64,000 nucleotides of DNA from Rhodeus uyekii. Its lineage: Eukaryota; Chordata; Actinopteri; Cypriniformes; Acheilognathidae. The stretch spans positions 1,054,001-1,118,000 of the forward strand of contig JAWRVZ010000088.1 in NCBI GenBank assembly GCA_037043235.1, written 5' to 3'. Positions 55,563-64,000 of the stretch are shown piece by piece (positions within the stretch are counted from its first letter, which is position 1; the number at the start of each line of letters is the position of its first letter). A program made the position numbers and the translations under genes. The notes under the pieces were generated by a model. It ran no database searches and had not been told where the DNA came from. It saw only the letters and a list, made by a program, of their open reading frames with translations.

Positions 55563-57440
55563 TAGGGGCCAAGCACCGAAGGTGCGGAGGCACCTATTGT
55601 AATTGTTCCGGTTCTTTATTATTATTATTCATCTTCTTCTTCTTCTTCTTCTTCTTCTTCCGCCATGGAAGTCTATGTAAGGCCATAGAACCGTTTGCGG
55701 GAAAATGATAAAATTTGGCACACTGATAGAGGACAAGCCAATCATTGACCATAGCAAATTTGAAGTCTCTAACTCGATGTCTCTAGCGCCACCAACTGTC
55801 CAAAGTTGCACTCACGTTTACGTAAATAACTCTTGAACCGTATGTCCTAGAAACAAAATTCTTTCGTCCACTAATTCCTTGGCTCAAGACGATTCGATTG
55901 CACCCTATGACGTCATTTTCCGTCATGAAAAATTTCCCGCCATTTTGAATTTTACGAAAAACCTACTTTTTCGAACTCCTCCTAGGCCGTTTTTCCGATT
56001 TCAACGAAAATTGAACCACATCATCTCCAGACAATGTGGAAAAAAAGTTATCCAAAGAAAGTTGATATGTCAAACCGTTTACGAATAACTCGCGAAAGAA
56101 TCCGACGTAATGGTCGCAAAAATGAAATTGAGGCTTTATCTCCGCAACGCATTAGCGTTTTCTGACCAAACTAGGTGTGTGTTATGTCAATCATGATCTG
56201 AGGCTACCTGCAGAGTTTTGGCGCTGTGCCCCCTAGTGGTCAAGAGATATGAAAAAGTTAAATATTTGCTTATAACTTCTGAACGCTTTGGCCAAAAATA
56301 ATAAAACTGGTCTCTTTAGATTCAGTGCATCATGCCGAGTCGTGCGATACCAAATTTTCCCATATCGGCCATTTTGAGCGTCGGCCATTTTGAATATTGT
56401 CATAAATTGCTATATTTAAAAAAAGATATTGGCGTATCGTTACGAAACTCAATATGTGTCTTCGGCACCTAACCTTGATACGACTCAAAAAGTTTCGAGG
56501 CAGCACCCCCTTGTGGTCAAAAATTATAACCAAATTTACAAATATGCTAATAACTTTTGAGTGCGTTAACCTATGGTAAAACAAATTATCTTTATACGTT
56601 CCTTGGGTCAATCCGAGAACACAGATACCAAATTTGTCATAGTCGGCCAAACTTCTTGTCCACCATGTTGTTTTTCTTTAAAAACCTACTTTTTCGAACT
56701 CCTCCCAGACCGTTTGTCCAATTTTCAACAAAATTAAACCACATCATTTCCAGACCATCTTGACAAAAAGTTATCCAAAGAAAGTTGATATGTCAAACCG
56801 TTTACGAATAACTCGCGAAAGAATCCGACGTAATGGTTGCAAAAATGAAATTGAGGCTTTATCTCCGCAACGCATTAGCGTTTTCTGACCAAACTAGGTG
56901 TGTGTTATGTCAATCATGGTTTGAGGCTACCTGCAGAGATTTGGCGCTCTGCCCCCTAGTGGTCAGGAGATATCAAAAAACTGACATTTTTGATTATAAC
57001 TCCTGAACGCTTTGTCTAAAAATCATGAAACTGGTCTCTTTAGATCCAGTGGGTCATGCCGAGTCCTGTGATACCAAATTTTCCCATATCGGCCATTTTG
57101 AGCGTCTGCCATTTCGATTTTTCTTGTAAGAAGCTATGTTTAACAAACACATGACTTTAGTGGTCTGTCAGCAATGGTTTACCCAATTGAAAGCAAACTT
57201 TGCATGTGTCAATGTCACCACACTCTCAATGTACCACATGAATTGACACTACAATTTGGTTACAGCGCTGCCTGTTGGTTGAATGTGATTAAACCATTAA
57301 ATCGAATTGCTAAAAACCGTATTGTTGGTTTTTCAGCCATTTAGACTTAAGTCATATTGAAATGTCTTTAGATTCTTACTGCCGTTGGTCTGATGATGCC
57401 AGCCATGTCGGCATGACATTTAATGCCCTCCTTGCGCTAT
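55563..57440. repeat. Unclassified repeat with stem-loop head, inserted at junction 3/4
   Basis: Starts GGGGCCAAGCACCGAAGGTG followed by CGGAGGCACC. The middle GGTGC can pair with GCACC on either side, so two alternative hairpins are possible. Then come (TTA)n and (CTT)n. A block of about 430 bp occurs twice, from 55962 and from 56685 (shared words cctactttttcgaactcctc; gaataactcgcgaaagaatc; gcccctagtggtca). The end 'atgccctccttgcgctat' runs into (TTA)n. No supported ORF. Confidence 0.65.
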
Positions 57441-57554
57441 TTATTATTATTATTATTAAGTTGGCTTGAGAAAGCCAACTTAGTGATATTGTATCTAAAC
57501 TTATTATTATTAAGTTGGCTTGAGAAAGCCAACTTAGTGATATTGTATCTAAAC

Positions 57555-57585
<31 letters not shown>
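57441..57585. repeat. Junction 3/4: stem-loop / (TTA)n minisatellite, two copies
   Basis: Same unit as 39486-39743, placed between the unclassified repeat and the TC start of unit 4. Confidence 0.85.
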
Positions 57586-57587
<2 letters not shown>

Positions 57588-58928
57588 TTCTTACCTAAAA
57601 TTCTCAATGCATCTCCTCCTAGAGCTTTAAAGCTACAACCACTAAACTCTGCTCAGACTTCAGACCTGTTCTGACTTGAGTTGCTATCCCTTTTCAGACT
57701 GATCAGACTTATGATTTTTGATAAAACTGAAGATTAAAGTCATAAAATCTCCATAGACTTTCACTAATGAAGTGAAAACTGAATTTTAGATAGAGCGTCC
57801 ACTCCATCTATTGGTGACATAACAACATTACACCTGATATATAATACATTTCAATACAGTTTGTGTGAACATGTCCATTCCAATGGGCATGCATTTTATT
57901 TTTTTAAATCCTGAAAAAAAACTTGCAATCGATTTTTTACTTTAATTAGTAAGTTAAATCTCTCTATTTTACATACATAATATCACAAAATTACACCCCT
58001 GTCAGTGAGAGCACTGAAGTTTGAACGAATCAGAGCGCTGCAATTCAGAGCCTCAAAGCTTTTCAAAGACGCCATTACTGCTGGAGAGAGAGATCATAAT
58101 CTCCTAAAATAGATTTATGTGAGACAGTTTATGATCAAACGGAAATTGTTTCCGATTATCAAGTAACCACTGCAGCGTGTTTGCTTGAAGATTTATGCAC
58201 TTATATGGCCGAATTCTGACTCTCATTCGTCTTTACTCGGCAACGGATTTTCTACTATGGGAAAGGTAAGTGAAGTTTAAACGCGCGTCCTCTCCTGGAC
58301 TCGCGCCAACGTATAACCGTCTAAGCGCCTACGTTTATTTATGTACTTTATTGCTGAATTCTGACTCTCGCTCGTGTATACATAGGGAATGCAGAAACAT
58401 GAATATACATTGGAAAGGCTTCCCTGAGCAGCGCGCACGCTGACTCTCTTCAAATGCAGCGTCTAACAGTCAAAGTTATTTATAACTAATTCTTGAGTAT
58501 ATAGTCACATTGTGTTAATTCTTTTATCTGCTTTTAACTAAAGTCTGACTCCTGTTCTCGAGTTCAAACGCGCTTCCTGAGCAGATTCGCTGATAGATCG
58601 ATGTTTTGTGAACACTTAAACAAATGAAATAAGATTTTTAAGGATGCAAAAACATGGCAGATCGATTCAAACTGTAAACTGCTTGAGATTCAAAAAAACT
58701 GCATTACTCTGCTGCATTACTTGAGCAGGAATTATTTTTAAAATACTAATATTTAAGTTATTTTGTTTCCCATGGAGGAAGGCTTTATACAAATATTACA
58801 TTGCGTTGATTCCTTTATCTGCTATAATTGCCGTGTTGAACTGAAGTCTGACATGGCAGATCGAGTCAATCTGAAAACTGCTTGAGATTAGAAAAAACTG
58901 CATTACTCTCCTCATTGTACTTTAGCAG

Positions 58929-59248
58929 CAGTGGCGTAGCCACGGGGGGGCCTGGGTGGGCCTGGGCCCCCTCATTTACATGTGCGGCCCCCTCAGATTT
59001 TCAATTGTTTAAAATCGCGACTGTGAAAACTAAATTGAAAACATTTACAGCTGCACAAGACGATCGCAACGCACCCCCACAGTCAACAATAGCGCGCTGC
59101 GTGTTACACTATAACCAGTCTGGCTGAATGGTTAAGGCGATGGACTAACAATCCAATGCGTTTTTCATGCGCAGGTTCGAATCCAGCCGCTTACGTTATG
59201 CTCAGGCCCCCTCATTTTAAGCTGGGCCCCCTCAAAAATAAAATTCTT
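58929..59248. mobile_element. hAT-like fragment replacing part of unit 4
   Basis: The left edge CAGTGGCGTAGCCACGGGG is a hAT-style end and is followed by 'cctgggtgggcctgggcccc'. 'ggccccctca' recurs near 59203 and 59223. The right inverted end is not found, so the element is incomplete or its right junction was deleted. It contains a tRNA-like sequence. Confidence 0.5.
59114..59195 (+). pseudogene. tRNA-Ser-like sequence, anticodon loop CTAACAA
   Basis: The body 'tggctgaatggttaaggcga' followed by 'tggactaacaatcca', a long variable arm and the T-loop 'ggttcgaatcc' matches the vertebrate tRNA-Ser layout. In place of a Ser anticodon the loop centre reads AAC. The 5' acceptor arm (accagtc) does not pair with the 3' side (cgcttac). 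A pseudogene, or the head of a SINE carried by the transposon. Confidence 0.6.
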
Positions 59249-59383
59249 TTAGTATATATAAAAGGCTACATATAGTGTAACTGTGGTGTAACTGCAGTCT
59301 CTTTTGAAAGTGATTAGCCTATATTAATAATGCTTAATTACAGCTTTAAAATAGAAATAAAACAAAGTATTATTCACAGTATC

Positions 59384-59429
<46 letters not shown>

Positions 59430-59437
59430 CTCTATAC

Positions 59438-59501
<64 letters not shown>

Positions 59502-59637
59502 CACATATATTTAGTATATATAAAAGGCTACATATACATGCAGTGTAACTGCAGTCTCTTTTGAAAGTGATTAGCCTATACTAATAATGCTTAATTACAG
59601 CTTTAAAATAGAAATAAAACAAAGTATTATTCACAGT

Positions 59638-59714
<77 letters not shown>

Positions 59715-59722
59715 CTCTATAC

Positions 59723-59782
<60 letters not shown>

Positions 59783-59900
59783 CACATCTATTTAGTATAT
59801 ATAAAAGGCTACATATACATGCAGTGTAACTGCAGTCTCTTTTGAAAGTGATTAGCCTATACTAATAATGCTTAATTACAGCTTTAAAATAGAAATTAAA
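59249..59900. repeat. Composite sub-repeats with long (TA)n and (CA)n, unit 4
   Basis: About three copies of the sub-unit of 43886-44419, with several TA runs of 40-70 bp. No genes. Confidence 0.85.
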
Positions 59901-60451
59901 CAAAGTATTTTTCGCATTAGTGAAAACTGACCGTTAAAAGCCAAGGATGTAATTAAACCGTAAACATTTTTTTAAACTAATTACAATTTTCCAACACTTT
60001 GGGGATCAAAAAGCATAATTATAACTTTTTTTTAAGTTTAAACTCTCAAAACTTTTTAAGCTAATTAACGATAAATCTTGCTAACAATATGCTAATTCAG
60101 CAAATTCTTGCCAGCAACATGCTTATTTATGTTAAATGTTGCTAATGACTTCAGAATTCATACTAAATCTTGCTAGCAACAAGATAATTAACATTAAATA
60201 TTGCTAGCAAAATTGATCATCAATTGATTAAAGATTAAATTATGATCAAAGAACATAACGACACCTTAGTAACTGCCTAGAAACAACGCAAGGCAATAAC
60301 TAACAAGAGTATATATGCTCAAGATCTAATTCTTTCCATCTATCCATCTGTAAACTTTCAAAACTTTTTAAGCTTTTACAAATAAATTTATCTTTCAGGC
60401 TAGGCTTTCTCAAGCCAACTGAAGTTTATATCATAAACTTCCTCTATCTAG

Positions 60452-60559
60452 TTAAGTTGGCTTGAGAAAGCCAACTTAGTGATATTGTATCTAAACTTAT
60501 TATTATTATTATTATTAAGTTGGCTTGAGAAAGCCAACTTAGTGATATTGTATCTAAAC

Positions 60560-60593
<34 letters not shown>
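60452..60593. repeat. Junction 4/5: stem-loop / (TTA)n minisatellite, two copies
   Basis: Here the first stem-loop follows CTAG after only two bases (ctag-tt-aagttggctt). Confidence 0.85.
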
Positions 60594-60595
<2 letters not shown>

Positions 60596-62130
60596 TTCTT
60601 ACCTAAAATTCTCAATGCATCTCCTCCTAGAGCTTTAAAGCTACAACCACTAAACTCTGCTCAGACTTCAGACCTGTTCTGACTTGAGTTGCTATCCCTT
60701 TTCAGACTGATCAGACTTATGATTTTTGATAAAACTGAAGATTAAAGTCATAAAATCTCCATAGACTTTCACTAATGAAGTGAAAACTGAATTTTAGATA
60801 GAGCGTCCACTCCATCTGTTGGTAACATCACAACATTACACCTGATATATAATACATTTCAATACAGTATGTGTGAACATGTCCATTCCAATGGGCATGC
60901 ATTTTATTTTTTAAAATCCTGAAAAAAAACTTGCAGGTCTACAATCGATTTTTTACTTTAATTAGTAAGTTAAATCTCTCTATTTTACATTCATAATATC
61001 ACAAAATTACACCCCTGTCAGTGAGAGCACTGAAGTTTGAACGAATCAGAGCGCTGCAATTCAAAGCCTCAAAGCTTTTCAAAGACGCCATTACTGCTGG
61101 AGAGAGAGATCGTAATCTCCTAAAATAGATTTATGTGAGAGAGTTTATGATCAAACGGAAATTGTTTCCGATTATCAAGTAACCGCTGCAGCGTGTTTCC
61201 TTGAAGATTTATGCACTTATATGGCCAAATTCTGACTCTCATTCGTCTTTACTCGGCAACGGAGTACATTACTATGGGGAAGGTAAGTGAAGTTTAAACG
61301 CGCGTCCTCCTGGACTCGCGCCAAAGCATAACCGTCTAAGCACCTACGTTTATTTATAGCGCTCATTTATGTACTTTATTGCCGAATTCTGACTCTCGCT
61401 CGTGAGTCAATATACATTGGAAAAGGCTTCCCTGAGCAGCGCGCGCGCTGACTCTCTTCAAATGCAGCGTCTAACAGTCAAAGTTATTTATAACTAATTC
61501 TTGAGTATATAGTTACATTGTGTTAATTCTTTTATCTGCTTTTAACTAAAGTCTGACTCCTGTTCTCGAGTTCAAACGCGCTTCCTGAGCAGATTCGCTG
61601 ATAGATCGATGTTTTGTGAACACTTAAACAATAAATGAAATAAGGTATTTTAAAGGATGCAAAAACATGGCAGATCGATTCAAACTGTAAACTGCTTGAG
61701 ATAAAAAAAAACTGCATTACTCTGCTGCATTACATGAGCAGGAATTATTTAAAAAATACTAATATTTAAGTTATTTTGTTTCCCATGGAGGAAGGCTTTA
61801 TACAAATATTACATTGCGTTGATTCCTTTATCTGCTATAATTGCCGTGTTGAACTGAAGTCTGACATGGCAGATCGAGTCAATCTGAAAACTGCTTGAGA
61901 TTAGAAAAAACTGCATTACTCTCCTCATTGTACTTTAGCAGGAATTATTTTAAAAATACTAATATTTAAGTTTGTTTCCCATGAAGGAAGGATTTACATA
62001 TACATCTAAAAAGTATGTATTAGAGGCTCCATATACGCGCGTCCTCCCGCATTCGCGCGTCCACGCCTAAGCGCCTACGTTTATTTATAGCGCGTAAATT
62101 TATTCACACACATACATGCATATCTATCTA

Positions 62131-62464
62131 TGTCACAAGGCGCAGGATCGTGTGCGATGCGGAGCATACGCGGAGCCAGAAATGCAAGTAAACACTTTAT
62201 TCAATAACAAAAACAAAAGCACGCGATGGTGCAAACTCAACAGAAATAACATCCACACACGACTAGGGAACATAACATTAACAATCGACAACAGGGGAGT
62301 GAACATGGAGAAATTAAATACTGACTATGATTAACAGAAACACAAAACACCTGTGACTGATAAGTGCTAATGGGAACTGGGTGAGGTGAGATCAGGAACG
62401 GGGAACATGTGACACAGACAAGGTAAACTAAGAGTCCAGGGTGAAAACTAACATAAACGTGACA
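62131..62464 (-). mobile_element. Solo LTR in unit 5
   Basis: Same LTR, position and ATCTA flanks as in units 2 and 3; one visible change is 'gagaaattaaat' for 'gagaacttaaat'. Confidence 0.8.
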
Positions 62465-62479
62465 ATCTACATCTATATT

Positions 62480-62627
62480 GTAAATATAAAGGGCTCCATA
62501 TACATGCAGTGTAACTGCTGTCTGTTTTGAAAGTGGTAAGACTACATAAATAATGCTTAATTACATCTTTAAAATAGAAATAAAACAAAGTATTATTCAC
62601 AGTATCACAGTACCATTTATTTATATA

Positions 62628-62694
<67 letters not shown>

Positions 62695-62835
62695 ACACAC
62701 ATCTATTTAGTATATATAAAAGGCTACATATAGTGTAACTGTGGTGTAACTGCAGTCTCTTTTGAAAGTGATTAGCCTATATTAATAATGCTTAATTACA
62801 GCTTTAAAATAGAAATAAAACAAAGTATTATTCAC

Positions 62836-62886
<51 letters not shown>

Positions 62887-62890
62887 CTCT

Positions 62891-62953
<63 letters not shown>

Positions 62954-63080
62954 CACATCTATTTAGTATATATAAAAGGCTACATATACATGCAGTGTAA
63001 CTGCAGTCTCTTTTGAAAGTGATTAGCCTATACTAATAATGCTTAATTACAGCTTTAAAATAGAAATTAAACAAAGTATT
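62480..63080. repeat. Composite sub-repeats with long (TA)n and (CA)n, unit 5
   Basis: About three copies of the sub-unit of 43886-44419; one begins with (GT)n then (TA)n. No genes. Confidence 0.85.
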
Positions 63081-63635
63081 TTTCGCATTAGTGAAAACTG
63101 ACCGTTAAAAGCCAAGGATGTAATTAAACCGTAAACATTTTTTTAAACTAATTACAATTTTCCAACACTTTGGGGATCAAAAAGCATAATTATAACTTAT
63201 TTTTAAGTTTAAACTCTCAAAACTTTTTAAGCTAATTAACGATAAATCTTGCTAACAATATGCTAATTCAGCAAATTCTTGCCAGCAACATGCTTATTTA
63301 TGTTAAATGTTGCTAATGACTTCAGAATTCATACTAAATCTTGCTAGCAACAAGATAATTAACATTAAATCTTGCTAGCAAAATTGATCATCAATTGATT
63401 AAAGATTAAATTATGATCAAAGAACATAACGACACCTTAGTAACTGCCTAGAAACAACGCAAGGCAATAACTAACAAGAGTATATATGCTCAAGGTCTAA
63501 TTCTTTCCATCTATCCATCTGTAAACTTTCAAAACTTTTTAAGCTTTTACAAATAAATTTAACTTTCAGGCTAGGCTTTCTCAAGCCAACTGAAGTTTAT
63601 ATCATAAACTTCCTCTATCTAGTTATTATTATTAT

Positions 63636-64000
63636 TCTTCTTACCTAAAATTCTCAATGCATCTCCTCCTAGAGCTTTAAAGCTACAACCACTAAACTCT
63701 GCTCAGACTTCAGACCTGTTCTGACTTGAGTTGCTATCCCTTTTCAGACTGATCAGACTTATGATTTTTGATAAAACTGAAGATTAAAGTCATAAAATCT
63801 CCATAGACTTTCACTAATGAAGTGAAAACTGAATTTTAGATAGAGCGTCCACTCCATCTGTTGGTAACATCACAACATTACACCTGATATATAATACATT
63901 TCAATACAGAATGTGTGAACATGTCCATTCCAATGGGCATGCATTTTATTTTTTTTTTAAAAAAACTTGCAGGTCTACAATCGATTTTTTACTTTAATTA
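63636..64000 (+). mobile_element. Helitron-like tandem unit 6, cut by the window edge
   Basis: TC start 13 bp after the end of unit 5, with only (TTA)n between them. The left 365 bp matches units 2 and 5 apart from small changes (cagaatgtgtg; a longer T/A run). The array continues past the window. Confidence 0.6.

Larger units (their letters stand above)
57586..60451 (+). mobile_element. Helitron-like tandem unit 4
   Basis: TC start, stem-loop and CTAG ending 60451. It is very close to unit 3 up to about 58928. From there, the part that would hold the solo LTR and the first sub-repeat is replaced by a hAT-like, tRNA-bearing insert (58929-59248). Several TA/CA sub-repeats follow (59249-59900). 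Confidence 0.6.
60594..63622 (+). mobile_element. Helitron-like tandem unit 5
   Basis: TC start and stem-loop plus CTAG ending 63622. It carries the solo LTR (62131-62464) and the TA/CA sub-repeats (62480-63080). It shares unit 2 variants in its left half. Confidence 0.6.

Noticed and set aside
55879..56763. Two ORFs sharing 'NLLFRTPPRPF'
   Set aside because: The similarity is explained by the 430-bp DNA duplication in the unclassified repeat; neither has a known domain.

Overview
This window looks like a teleost, most likely cyprinid, nuclear genome. The genes are split by GT-AG introns. The repeats are typical of such fish: tRNA-derived SINEs ending in the box 'aaatgcataaatgtaaat', L2 LINE tails, Tc1, Tigger and hAT transposons, and a BEL/Pao retroelement. 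All assignments come from reading the sequence; no database search was run.

The left half (1-39.1 kb) carries five vertebrate genes. (1) 68-7625, + strand: the 3' part of an APC-family gene, called apc2. It encodes most of the armadillo repeats and then a large last exon with 20-aa beta-catenin repeats, SAMP motifs and a basic tail. (2) 13498-18727, - strand: a two-exon homologue of human C19orf25. (3) 19826-23118, - strand: reep6, an ER-shaping REEP/DP1/Yop1 protein. (4) 23676-31111, + strand: an eight-exon tetraspanin close to TSPAN33. (5) 31506-39138, - strand: the last ten exons of a WD-repeat protein resembling NWD1. The group APC2 - C19orf25 - REEP6 matches human 19p13.3, and this supports apc2 over apc. 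reep6 and the tetraspanin are head to head about 0.56 kb apart. The tetraspanin and the nwd1-like gene are tail to tail with 0.4 kb between their stop codons.

Introns and intergenic DNA are full of transposons. They include hAT elements nested three deep, two with readable 8-bp target duplications; three copies of a Tigger/pogo element; an apparently intact DD37E Tc1/mariner element with a 338-residue transposase; L2 copies; a likely solo LTR; and several MITEs.

The right part (39.5-64 kb) is a repeat array with no host gene that I can see. It holds six tandem units (the last cut by the window edge). Each runs from a TC start to a 9-bp stem-loop, 6 bases and CTAG, the layout of a Helitron-like rolling-circle element. 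Most junctions carry a second small repeat: a perfect 10-bp stem with a GAGA loop, a short tail and (TTA)n. Unit 2 contains a very young, full-length BEL/Pao retroelement (44420-51883) with one uninterrupted gag-pol frame of 2009 residues. Units 2, 3 and 5 share a solo LTR at the same internal site, so they were copied after it inserted. The array lies directly upstream of the first visible nwd1-like exon, so the rest of that gene is either across a very long intron or lost.
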